From: an uncultured bacterium
Lineage (GTDB): Bacteria > Cyanobacteriota > Vampirovibrionia > Gastranaerophilales > Gastranaerophilaceae
DNA: 64,000 bases
Reading direction: 5' to 3'
Assembly (NCBI GenBank): GCA_949283255.1
Contig: CASDRS010000013.1
Coordinates: forward strand, 62,001-126,000
Shown here: positions 42,755-52,700 of the stretch, one piece after another
Layout: the number at the start of each line of letters is the position of its first letter
Numbering within the stretch: position 1 is the first letter of the stretch
The notes under the pieces: generated by a model
Seen by the model: only the letters and a program-made list of their open reading frames with translations
Told to the model about the DNA's origin: nothing
Database searches by the model: none
Position numbers and translations under genes: made by a program

Positions 42755-45046
42755 ATGTTAGAATTTTTATTTGGCAAAAAACAACCAAAAGAACAAAACA
42801 AAGACGAAGTTCTCAACGAAATTTACGAAAAACTAAAAGAGCAATACAATTTTGATACAATTTCAGACAAACGTAAAACTGAACTGAAAGATATCATAGA
42901 CAAATACGGTTACCTTAATTATCCGTACATAAAAGCTTTGGAAGAACTAACCCCTGCTGAAATTCTGTTTGGGTTGGAGATAAAATGGAAAAAGAACGGG
43001 ATATTTAAAGACGGCAAATTCCATTTTGCAAACGATAAAGTAAGTGTTCTTGCCAGAAACAATGTAAAAAATTCTGACTGGTTCAAAAAAGAAGGTCATA
43101 ACATAAAGCTTATCAATCTAGCAGGATTAGGGAATGGGAATAAGACTAAAGAAACAGGCAAGTTTATGGATTGGCTGCGTCAGCTTCTGATACTTCCGAC
43201 AGGTAATCTCGATAGCGGAATATTTAACACAACAATATACCTTATCCCATTTCACCCGAGAGAATTTGGCTGTGCATATCTTCCGAAAAGTTCCGAAATC
43301 AGTGAAAAACTTTTTGACAAAGAATTGTCAGACTTAACAGGAATGGATGCAAAAGCACAAGTTCAAACATTTATTGAAATGGCACAACTTGCAGGGCATC
43401 CTGTAATTTATGACATATTACCTCAGACAGGAAGATTTTCAAAAGCAGTACTTGCGAACCCTTCAATTGCAAGATGGTTTGATATTCCTGCACTTGACAA
43501 ACAAATTATCGAAAACATATCAACAGTAGCAGAGCACTTAAAAGGAGCTTATGACAAAGAAGACGTTGATGTAATAAAAGACATTTATAAGCAATCTCAA
43601 AACGGCTCTTCAGGGAATTTGGCAGAACATTATCAAGGATTATTTGACGCTTTTGATGAACAAATGTCAGAATGCAAAAAGAATTTGTGTAACAAAATGT
43701 GCGAAAAAGCACAACAAGAAGAAATCCACAAAAGGGTAAGAGAAATAGTTGCAAAAATTCAGAATTTCAAACCAAATCAAAAATTAACCGAAAATGATAT
43801 TACAAAACAAATAGATATAATAAAAGCTTTAATAGATGAAGGCTTATGGCCGGCTCCTGGCGGAGCTTGGTGTTCTGCAGGAGTACCTGTTTACGACAAA
43901 ATGAGCGATTGCGGTGGCTACCCGACATTCAAGCACTATGACTACAAAGGGGAAGATGTAACCCATTTTGCAAACCTTGATTGTCAAACTCCGTATTACT
44001 TTGTTTACTTAGAAAACGGCAGCTACAACAAGCCTGTAATTGAATTTTTCATTGAGTCAATGAAAAAGCTTCAAAGTGATTATAACTTTGACGGATTTAG
44101 AGTTGATCATATAGACCATATTGTAGATGCAGTATCAGAAGCAGCTGGAGTACCTATAAGTTATCGAGCTCCAAGAGAAGTCCTAAAACAACTAAACAAC
44201 ACAATGAAGGAAAAAATTCCTTATTTTGGGACACTAGCAGAATATATGTTGTGGGATAATTTCTTAAAAGAATACCATCAAGATATGAACTTTGATTTAT
44301 TATGGGGAAATGACATTGTATCTCAACAAGACAAAACTCCTGAAAAAATAACAGAGGATAATCAGGCTCTTACAAATTACAATGTTGATTTCAAAGAGGG
44401 CAAGAGATTATCAATATTAAAAGCCTATAACAACCAAGACGGTGAGTTCCGCGAAATTGACCAATACCCAGGGCAACTTACAGCGGACGGAGCTTTATTT
44501 AAATGGGCAAAATATAAACTTCTGCCTGGTGGCAAATATGCTCAAAGACCTGTATTATATATCGATGGAGATGAAAGCTTTACTAAACGCGGAATAGAAA
44601 AAGTTATTGGCGAAGAAATTTCAATGGAAAGAGAAAATAATATTGAGTTTTTCGAAAAATTTGATGCCATCGACAGATTTGTAAAAGGTCAGCCAATAAT
44701 AACAGAAGGTGAAGCGCAAATTATTATTCAAGAAGATGACGGATTTGTAGTTTGGCTGATTTCTTGCGAACCGTTAAAGAAATCAATACTTGTTGCAGCA
44801 AATTACAAATACCCTACAGAATTTGTAACAACACACCACGAAGACGGTTCTTGCGAACAAAATTGGGTAAAAGGACAACCTATAGAAAATAAAACAATAA
44901 AACTTCCGTCAGATTTTAGAATAACAACGGAATACGTCTATAAGAACAACAAATATACCGCTCAAAAGTGGGAAGGCGCAAGCAGTGAATTATTCTTTGA
45001 AGAATTGAAACCTTCAGAGTTCAAAATATATGCACTTGAGAAATAA
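42755..45046 (+). CDS. Divergent GH13 (alpha-amylase superfamily)-like protein
   Basis: A 763-residue protein. The centre resembles the amylase TIM barrel. G-F-R-V-D-H-I-D-H (about residues 445-453) matches GH13 region II with the nucleophile Asp, and G-T-L-A-E-Y-M matches region III with the acid Glu. Region I reads V-I-Y-D-I-L-P-Q-T-G, where classical enzymes have D-x-x-x-N-H, and region IV is not clearly seen. A C-terminal beta domain follows from about residue 640. No signal peptide is present, so it is probably cytoplasmic. Activity is uncertain, because one of the four signature regions is altered. It follows the small protein by 18 bases. Confidence 0.65.
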   Translation: MLEFLFGKKQPKEQNKDEVLNEIYEKLKEQYNFDTISDKRKTELKDIIDKYGYLNYPYIKALEELTPAEILFGLEIKWKKNGIFKDGKFHFANDKVSVLARNNVKNSDWFKKEGHNIKLINLAGLGNGNKTKETGKFMDWLRQLLILPTGNLDSGIFNTTIYLIPFHPREFGCAYLPKSSEISEKLFDKELSDLTGMDAKAQVQTFIEMAQLAGHPVIYDILPQTGRFSKAVLANPSIARWFDIPALDKQIIENISTVAEHLKGAYDKEDVDVIKDIYKQSQNGSSGNLAEHYQGLFDAFDEQMSECKKNLCNKMCEKAQQEEIHKRVREIVAKIQNFKPNQKLTENDITKQIDIIKALIDEGLWPAPGGAWCSAGVPVYDKMSDCGGYPTFKHYDYKGEDVTHFANLDCQTPYYFVYLENGSYNKPVIEFFIESMKKLQSDYNFDGFRVDHIDHIVDAVSEAAGVPISYRAPREVLKQLNNTMKEKIPYFGTLAEYMLWDNFLKEYHQDMNFDLLWGNDIVSQQDKTPEKITEDNQALTNYNVDFKEGKRLSILKAYNNQDGEFREIDQYPGQLTADGALFKWAKYKLLPGGKYAQRPVLYIDGDESFTKRGIEKVIGEEISMERENNIEFFEKFDAIDRFVKGQPIITEGEAQIIIQEDDGFVVWLISCEPLKKSILVAANYKYPTEFVTTHHEDGSCEQNWVKGQPIENKTIKLPSDFRITTEYVYKNNKYTAQKWEGASSELFFEELKPSEFKIYALEK

Positions 45047-45076
45047 AAAAAGAGGCTAAAAGCCTCTTTTTTTTTT
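45046..45076 (+). terminator. Terminator of the exporter/GH13-like operon
   Basis: AAAGAGGCT pairs with AGCCTCTTT around a short AAA loop and runs into nine or more T. Confidence 0.85.
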
Positions 45077-45159
45077 ATTTACTTAAACTTTTAAAAGTTC
45101 TACCCCACTGACTTCAGGATTATCTTTAAACAAGGTATCCAAAACGCAAAAACTACCCT

Positions 45160-46236
45160 TTATATATCTGTCAAATCTTCAGGCATCTCAGGTATTTCCT
45201 TAGAATAAGTACAGCCAAGAGTTTCTAACTTTGAAATTTGGCTTATTATGTTGCCTTTTCCGTTCAATTTCTTAATAGTATCGTCCAAATTAGCACGAAT
45301 TTTCAAGAGTTCAGATAACATTGCAACAAACTTATCGTGAACACCGGTACACAATCTTGCCATCTCTAAAACGTTTTTATTTTGCTTGTCAACAACGTGG
45401 AAAGCATTAATAATCTTCAAAGCGGCCAAAAGAGTCGAAGGAGAAACCGGCATAACTTTATTTTTCCAAGCAAAATCCCACAAATTGCTATCATTACAAA
45501 ACAGCATTGAATAACAACTCTCAATAGGTATAAACATCAGCACATAATCAGGTGAAGCATTTTCAGCCGTGTAATCCCTTTTTGCAAGCCCCGTAATATG
45601 CTTTCTTGTAGATTCAATAAAAGCATTCAAACAATTATTTTTCTCTTCGTCATCACCTGCATTGACATAACCATCCCACGAAGATAATGAAGTTTTTGCA
45701 TCAATATAAACACACCTTCCCTCAGGTAAAAACACAGTAGCATCAGGTCTACCCTCACTAATAGAAGTTTGAAGCCTATACTCCTCATCTTTTCTTAATC
45801 CTGACGCTTCTAAAACCCTTTCAAGAACAATTTCTCCCCAATGCCCTTGAGCCCTGTTATCAGATTTCATAACATTAACTAACGCATTTGTATCGTGAGA
45901 TATTTTATTTCCTGCCTCAATAAAACTCTTTATGTTCACATCAAAACGAGTAAAATTTTCAGCTTCAAACTTAAAATTTTCTTCACTCCGTTTTTCAAAG
46001 TCATCTATCTTATCTTTAAAACGTTTAAAAAATTCCTCAAGTCTTTCTTTATTTTGTTCACCCAAAGATTGAGAGTTAGCCTGTAGCACCTTATTTGCCG
46101 TATTTTCAAAATAAAGCTTCATCTGCTCCATCATATGAGCACTCACAGCATCCGATTTTTTCCCATAAATAAAAAATATAGCTGAAAAAACTAATGCCCC
46201 TGCTACAAATCCTGCTATAAATATCACAAAATCCAT
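45160..46236 (-). CDS. rmuC: DNA recombination protein RmuC
   Basis: A 358-residue member of the RmuC family. An N-terminal membrane helix (residues 4-25) is followed by a coiled coil to about residue 115. The nuclease-like core holds the family hallmarks Q-G-H-W-G-E-I-V-L-E-R-V-L-E, R-P-D-A-T-V-F-L-P and Y-I-D-A-K-T-S-L. RmuC limits rearrangement at inverted repeats in E. coli. Gene stands alone on the minus strand. Confidence 0.92.
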   Translation of the reverse strand: MDFVIFIAGFVAGALVFSAIFFIYGKKSDAVSAHMMEQMKLYFENTANKVLQANSQSLGEQNKERLEEFFKRFKDKIDDFEKRSEENFKFEAENFTRFDVNIKSFIEAGNKISHDTNALVNVMKSDNRAQGHWGEIVLERVLEASGLRKDEEYRLQTSISEGRPDATVFLPEGRCVYIDAKTSLSSWDGYVNAGDDEEKNNCLNAFIESTRKHITGLAKRDYTAENASPDYVLMFIPIESCYSMLFCNDSNLWDFAWKNKVMPVSPSTLLAALKIINAFHVVDKQNKNVLEMARLCTGVHDKFVAMLSELLKIRANLDDTIKKLNGKGNIISQISKLETLGCTYSKEIPEMPEDLTDI

Positions 46237-46501
46237 ACATACTCCTTAATCTTTTTGGATTATAGCATAAACCAAAAATTTAGACTAAACAGTTTAGACA
46301 AAAAAAATCAATCTAAAAAATCAACCATGCCCAAAAGCATGGTGTAGACATGGATTTAGGGTTTTTCTCAATCGATAGATTTAAATCATAAATTCATGCT
46401 TTACAAACTCAAACATCAATCGAGGCATGGATGAAAATACCCTCCCGAAACTGTAGTATATAAAGTGTAGAGAGCAGGAGAAAATAAAAAGAGGGGAAAA
46501 T

Positions 46502-47200
46502 ATGAGAGAGTTCAAGAGAAAAGCAAGAATTTTATTAATCGACGACAATTCTGATCATCTTAGAGGTATCAAGGAATTAATCACACTTGAGACTAATTAC
46601 GATATAGCAGGAACAACAACAAGCGCAAATATCGGTATCAATTTAGTAAAAAAATATCGTCCTGAGTTGGTTATCATTGATGTAAATATGCCGGAAAAAG
46701 ATGGTCTTCAAGCAATTCAAGAAATCGAAAAACTTGAACTCGGAACAAAAATTTTAGTATTGAGCGGATATGATGATGCAGATTTAATTTTCAGAGCAAT
46801 GAAAATCGGAGCAAAGGGATATGTGTTAAAGACCATGGCATCAGCGCAGTTAATCTACGCAATAGATGAAATACTTTCAGGGAAAGTGTATCTTCCATCC
46901 GCTCTCTCATCAAGATTCTTTGAATACTTCCAACGCTCTTTCAAAGAAGAATGCGCTTCTTCAAACGAAGAAAACCTACTTACATACCTGACTTCAAGAG
47001 AAGAAGAAGTTCTTGAACTCCTCACACAAGGTAATAACTATAAGGGTATTGCAGGTAAATTATTTATATCGGAAACTACAGTTAAGACACACGTAAACAA
47101 CATCTTCCAAAAACTACAGGTAAACGACAGAACACAAGCTGTACTTTACGCTCTTAACAACGGTTTCGGAAAACGAATCAGAACAAAAATATCTGCATAA
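46502..47200 (+). CDS. NarL/LuxR-type response regulator
   Basis: A 232-residue regulator. The receiver domain has acidic pair D14-D15, phosphoacceptor D60 in V-I-I-D-V-N-M-P and the K of V-L-K-T. The C-terminal LuxR-type helix-turn-helix holds L-T-S-R-E-E-E-V-L-E-L and I-S-E-T-T-V-K-T-H-V-N-N-I. AGAGGGG precedes the ATG. A histidine kinase lies 105 bases downstream, after a hairpin. The genes that follow (flippase, adhesin) make a role in surface properties likely, but no target site is proven. Confidence 0.9.
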   Translation: MREFKRKARILLIDDNSDHLRGIKELITLETNYDIAGTTTSANIGINLVKKYRPELVIIDVNMPEKDGLQAIQEIEKLELGTKILVLSGYDDADLIFRAMKIGAKGYVLKTMASAQLIYAIDEILSGKVYLPSALSSRFFEYFQRSFKEECASSNEENLLTYLTSREEEVLELLTQGNNYKGIAGKLFISETTVKTHVNNIFQKLQVNDRTQAVLYALNNGFGKRIRTKISA

Positions 47201-47260
47201 CTTATAGAACAAGTTAAGATTACGCAGAAGATATAGGGATAGTTTTAAGAGGTTTGGCTT

Positions 47261-47280
47261 GATAAATTCAGTCAAGCCTC
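47261..47280 (+). promoter_or_regulatory. Hairpin between response regulator and kinase
   Basis: GGCTTGA and TCAAGCC form a 7-bp perfect stem with a 9-base loop and no T tract, so it is probably an RNA stability or attenuation element and not a classic terminator. Confidence 0.35.
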
Positions 47281-47305
47281 TGTCGTATCAGAACAAGGAG
47301 TCTCA

Positions 47306-47980
47306 ATGCCAACAGACAGTGAACTAATAAAAGAGCAAGCACGATATATTTCACACGAAATAAGAAATCAAATATCAATATCAGACGTATATTGCGAAGT
47401 CATAAAGAAACATCTTGAAAAACTAAACATCCACAACGATTCAATCGATAAAGCAATAAATTGCATACAAAAATCAACCCAATTAATAGGGAATTCATTG
47501 TTGGATCTAAAAACCATAACAAACATCAACCCTAAAAGAACAAACTTAAATCGCATAATTGAAGAAAGCATTGAATTATCTAAAATATACATTTTTGATA
47601 AGGACATAAAAATAAATGCAAAACTAGCTGAAGACACTCAAATATATATTGATGAAAACAAATTAGAAGCAGCACTAATAAATCTTATTAAAAACGGCAT
47701 TGAAGCAATAGATAAAAAAGGTAAAATAGAGATAAAGACAAAATATTCAAACAATAACAAACAAGTTGAAATACTTGTTTCAAACAACGGGAAAGCAATT
47801 CCACAAAAGGAACAAAAAGAAATCTTTACTGACGGTCATACAACAAAAGCAAAAGGATGCGGGATAGGACTATACCTTTCCAGATGCAATCTTCAAGCTC
47901 AAAATGCTGATTTAAAACTCGTAGAATCAAATAATAAAAACACCGAATTCAGTATAACCCTCAATACTTTACATGAGTGA
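47306..47980 (+). CDS. Histidine kinase without sensor domain
   Basis: A 224-residue kinase consisting only of the dimerisation/phosphoacceptor helix pair and the ATPase. The H-box is Y-I-S-H-E-I-R-N-Q with H17; the N-box is L-I-N-L-I-K-N-G-I-E-A and the G-box is K-G-C-G-I-G-L-Y-L. There is no membrane segment, PAS or other sensor module before H17. It likely phosphorylates the response regulator just upstream. It may receive its signal from another protein. Confidence 0.85.
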   Translation: MPTDSELIKEQARYISHEIRNQISISDVYCEVIKKHLEKLNIHNDSIDKAINCIQKSTQLIGNSLLDLKTITNINPKRTNLNRIIEESIELSKIYIFDKDIKINAKLAEDTQIYIDENKLEAALINLIKNGIEAIDKKGKIEIKTKYSNNNKQVEILVSNNGKAIPQKEQKEIFTDGHTTKAKGCGIGLYLSRCNLQAQNADLKLVESNNKNTEFSITLNTLHE

Positions 47981-48033
47981 CAACGGACAATCTTTGTAAT
48001 ATAATAAATTCCATAGCTAAGAGGGTGGAAAGT

Positions 48034-49494
48034 ATGGAATTTATAGAAAACAAGGAAGAAGAACAAAGGCAACTTAACGGAATATTTAAAGATATCTTAA
48101 AATATTCACCGTCAAAGATTGTAGGAACAATAGGTAATGCAATTATCGTTCCTGTATACACAAGTTTGCTGCCACCTGAACAATACGGGATATATTCTTT
48201 GTCCATAGCTTTCTTGTCATTCTTATGTATAATCTTTTCAGACTGGGTAGGTCTATCAGGTCTTAGATTTTTCAGACAACACCAACTTGCGCAAGATTTA
48301 TCAAAATATCTTTCTGTCCTAGTATCTATTCTTACAATAAACATCACAATGATGTTCATTTTATGCTTAATATTTCAGGCGAATTTTTGCTCATTTTTCA
48401 AAATCCACCCAAAATACTTTTTTGCAGTACTGTTTTTGATAATACCTGTCGCAATAAGAGCTCTGTTATTTCAAATACTTAGAGCACAACTAAAGTCGAC
48501 GTCATATACATTTTCAACAATACTAAACCAGTTTATGACAATCGGCTTTTCAATATTTTTCATTAAATATTTCCACATGGGAGCCATCGCAATGCTTCTT
48601 GCAATGGGAATTTCAATATCATTAACAGACTTACTGCTAATTTATCAAAGTAAAATATACATTTTCTTTAGACGCCCGAAACTACAATGGAGCGTACTGT
48701 TTCCTATAATAATATACGGAATTCCAATCGCTGCAACTTCATTGAGTACTTGGATCATAAATCAAAGTAACAAATTCATTATGAATAACATTAGCGGATT
48801 TAAGGACGTTGCATTTGTAGGAGTAGCTTACAGCGTAACATTACCACTTTTGATGACAATATTTTCAATAATAACAATTGCCGTTGTTCCAAGAGTTATA
48901 AGAATGTATGAAGCAAAAATAGATGTTCGCCCGATAATTTCAAGATTTACGGGATACTACATATTGATATCCATACCAGTCGTAACGGTTATGGCTTTAT
49001 ACGCTTCAGACTTTGTAAATATGCTTGCTAACCCGAAATTTCATCAAGCATTCCGTCTTATCCCATACTTTGCATTCGGAACATTCTTTATGGGACTTGC
49101 AGACTATACAACATTGCAATATCACTTAGCTAATAAAACATATATTGAGTTCATAATAAAACTTATATCAGGAATTTTGAATATGGTGCTTACAATAACT
49201 TTGATACCGAAATTTGGACTTGAAGGCGTTGGTATCGCCACATTAGTCGGGAATTTTGTATACCTGTTCTTAAGCACAATCATTGTATTGCCAAAACTTG
49301 GGATACTCTATCCGTTTAAACAACTAGGACTTATTTTCATATCGTTCATTCCTTTCTATTTCTTGTATGAAGGAATGACTAAGGGAACATTTAATATTCC
49401 TGCAGGAATACAAATGCTCTCACTCCTAGGAATATTTTATGCCGTATATTTCTTGATGCGCTACTTAACAAACAAAGCAATCAAAAACAATTAA
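48034..49494 (+). CDS. Wzx-type polysaccharide flippase (MOP superfamily)
   Basis: A 486-residue membrane protein with about 12-14 hydrophobic helices and the typical start K-I-V-G-T-I-G-N-A-I-I-V-P-V-Y. It belongs to the oligosaccharide flippase branch of the MOP superfamily, moving lipid-linked glycan units across the inner membrane. I chose ATG 48034, preceded by GAGGGTGG, because the longer frame from 47977 overlaps the kinase gene and adds a polar extension. It probably handles the glycan made by the locus at 22607-34593, though they are 13 kb apart. Confidence 0.85.
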   Translation: MEFIENKEEEQRQLNGIFKDILKYSPSKIVGTIGNAIIVPVYTSLLPPEQYGIYSLSIAFLSFLCIIFSDWVGLSGLRFFRQHQLAQDLSKYLSVLVSILTINITMMFILCLIFQANFCSFFKIHPKYFFAVLFLIIPVAIRALLFQILRAQLKSTSYTFSTILNQFMTIGFSIFFIKYFHMGAIAMLLAMGISISLTDLLLIYQSKIYIFFRRPKLQWSVLFPIIIYGIPIAATSLSTWIINQSNKFIMNNISGFKDVAFVGVAYSVTLPLLMTIFSIITIAVVPRVIRMYEAKIDVRPIISRFTGYYILISIPVVTVMALYASDFVNMLANPKFHQAFRLIPYFAFGTFFMGLADYTTLQYHLANKTYIEFIIKLISGILNMVLTITLIPKFGLEGVGIATLVGNFVYLFLSTIIVLPKLGILYPFKQLGLIFISFIPFYFLYEGMTKGTFNIPAGIQMLSLLGIFYAVYFLMRYLTNKAIKNN

Positions 49495-49713
49495 TAAATT
49501 GTTACAAAATAACAAAAAAAAATTGTCAGGGTTTATTATATAGCGATTAAACATGTAAAAAAAAATTAATATTCAAAGAATATACTATGGAAATCCAACT
49601 TTGTGAATGTTAAAATTCCAACATAAGTGGAAGTTTAGGTAGTAAAAGTAAAAACAAATTAATTAAACCAGACAAAAATAACAATTTATAAAATTGTGAA
49701 AGGAAGTATGAAT

Positions 49714-52700
49714 ATGGCAAAATTCTCCTCTAGAAGAAAAAGGGTAATTGTATCTATATTATCGTTTTCATTAATTGCGCAGCAATCAATCGTACCTGCA
49801 GCAATCGCAAGTGTAATCTCGGGAGTAGGCGGTGTAACAGGCGATAGTATTATCCACGGTGCAAACGGAGACACTATTTTTAACATAGCCCCACAATATC
49901 ACAACCCATCAGGAGACGTAGGGTTCAGACAATACGAGAATTTCAACTTATCAGAAGGAGACATTGCCAACTTAATATATAAATATGGAAGCCAAGACAT
50001 ATCAAGCTTTGTAAACTTTGTACAAAACAAAATTGATATCAACGGTATAGTAAACACAATGAGAGACGGTCAATTCGTTAACGGAAATGCAGTTTTCGTA
50101 TCTCCAAACGGAATGGTCATCGGGAAAAGCGGTGTATTGAATGTAGGTTCATTATCTGTAGTAACTCCAACAGAAGAAGCTTATAACAAATTTACTGGTA
50201 CCAAGAATTACTACGCACCTATCTTATCAGCTCCTGGAACACCAGAATATGAAACAGTAATAAACAGTTTGGGCGGTGGAGCTGTAACTGTAAACGGAAA
50301 AGTTTTAGCAAGAGAAAATATTAACATTGATGCCGGTAAAGTTGATGTAGGCAGCACAGGCGCATTAGTAACAGGAGTAAAGAGTGATAAAGCATTTACA
50401 CCTGATGGCAGCTATGCAAACGATTCAATAGATACACAAGCAAAAGAAAACGGTTATGATCCTGAATTTGGCAATCCGATAAGAGAATTCAATAACAGCA
50501 ACATGTCAAACAAAGAATCAATAACCATGGCTGAAGTTTTATTCAACAATTTGGTTAACACAAATATCACAGATGCAAGTTCAATAAAGAATGACAAAGG
50601 TTCTATTACCATCAATGCATACAACAACGACGGCGGAATAACTGCATATAACGGCAGTATAATGAAAAACTTTGGCGCAGGCGATATAAAAATAACGAAC
50701 AAAGGTTCACAAGGTACAGTTCTAAACGGAATTATACAAAACTCCGACGGTAATGTAATTGTAGCAAACGATGGCGGAGCAGTTAATATCACAGGAGATA
50801 TCTTAAACGTTAAGGGTAACACATTTATCTCTAACTCAGATAAGAATATTAATATTAACACAGGTGAGATAACCAATTTATCAGGCAATACCAAAATTGA
50901 TGCAAACACAAGAGTTTTAATAGAAGACGCTAAAATTTCAAACTCAAACGGAAATCTTGATATCATTGCAAATAGTGGAATTGCAACAAATTCATCAACC
51001 GTAACAAATAAAAACGGGAACTTAAATTACACAAACTCAGGAAGCGATACAAGTTTTTATAATTCTGAAGTAACAAATACTAAAGGAAACCTTACCGTAA
51101 CAAATTCAGGTACAGGAAAAATCACTGAATCTGAAAATTCAACAATAACAAATAACGAAGGGACTCTGACCCTCAATAATTCAGGTGCAGGTGGAATTGT
51201 TATAAACGGTAAAGTTACACAAAATTCTACAACTGATAATGATAAACAAACCCTGCAAATTCTAAATACAGCAGGAGCCGTAAATATCAATTCAACAGCA
51301 AGAGTAACCGGAGCAAACAGAACACTCATAGACAACTCAGGTACCGGAGGAGTTAACGTAAAAGGACTTGTAAAATCAAAAGGTATTGATATTAAAAACA
51401 AGAACTCTAATGTTACAATAGGTGATACAACATCAAATACAAATTACCTGACATCTACAGGCAGAGGGGTAAATATCAATATTGAAAACGGTAATTTATA
51501 CAACTCAGGTGTTGAAAAAACTCTTATCCTTACACAAAACGGAGGCGACTTAAACATCCATGTTAAAGGCGGAAGCATAGGGAAAGAAGTTGGACCTTGT
51601 GAAGACGGAGTCTGCACAGGAGTAGGACCTGAAGCAAGAGATTTAACAAAATCAATAAACGCAAATGTTGACGGAACATACACCGCAACAACAACAAGAG
51701 ATAACAAAGCAAACAATTTGGTTATCAACTTAGCAGCAATTGATTCTGATATGAAGCTGAATTATATAGACGCAGACGGAAGAGCAATATTACTTGCGGA
51801 TTCAGCAGTAAAGGGACAAGAATCTTATGATATCCTAAATGCAGCAAAAGACCCATCAAAGGCAAATGTTTCAGGAGATGGAATTTCAATTATTGCAAGC
51901 GGCAATATTGGAAAAAATGATAATAAATTAACCTTTATTCAAAAGAAAGGTGATTTTAACAGTGATTACGTTGAAGACGGTTTAAAACTTCAAGACGGAT
52001 CAGTTCCAGGAGTAAAAGATATTACACAATACCAACCAACTGCAAAATATGGTGTTGATATGCTCTCTAAAAAAGGAGATATCAATATCAAAGGTCTGGA
52101 TAATGCAAACGGAAGTCAAAACGACGCAGAAATATGTGCAATAATTGCAAGAGACGGAAGCATTAATGCTGAACTTTCAGGCAACACTCATATTAAAGAA
52201 ATAACAGCAAGCGATAAAGCAAATGTAACAACAAGAGGTAAATATCTTGTTATAGATCACCTTGGAGAAGTTCCAACCTACGAAAAAACAGGTGATTACT
52301 ACGGGAAATATGAAAAAGCGATTAATCCGACCCAAGCAAACCTTGGAGCATTGGATTTAGCGCCAATAGGCAGCACAAATGAGCAACCACACGCAACAGT
52401 AGTAGTTAAAAACGGAACAATCGCAGGTCTAGGTGAAGGCAGACCGGCTCACGAACAAGACTTAAATATCGTAGCTGATCACGCGTACGCAGGCGGTTAC
52501 GAATTTATAACAGACGGTCCGCACCGCGGAGAAGACGGTAAATCATATTTCAAAGCAAATCCTTCCACATCAACATTAAATAACGGAGAGGATCCGAAGA
52601 AAGATGTTTCAATAAGAGTTTCAGCCGTAAGACCGGAAGATGTTGAAGCTATAGAAGAAGGCCCTGACGCAAGCCGTAGAATATATTACACAGGCGGAAG

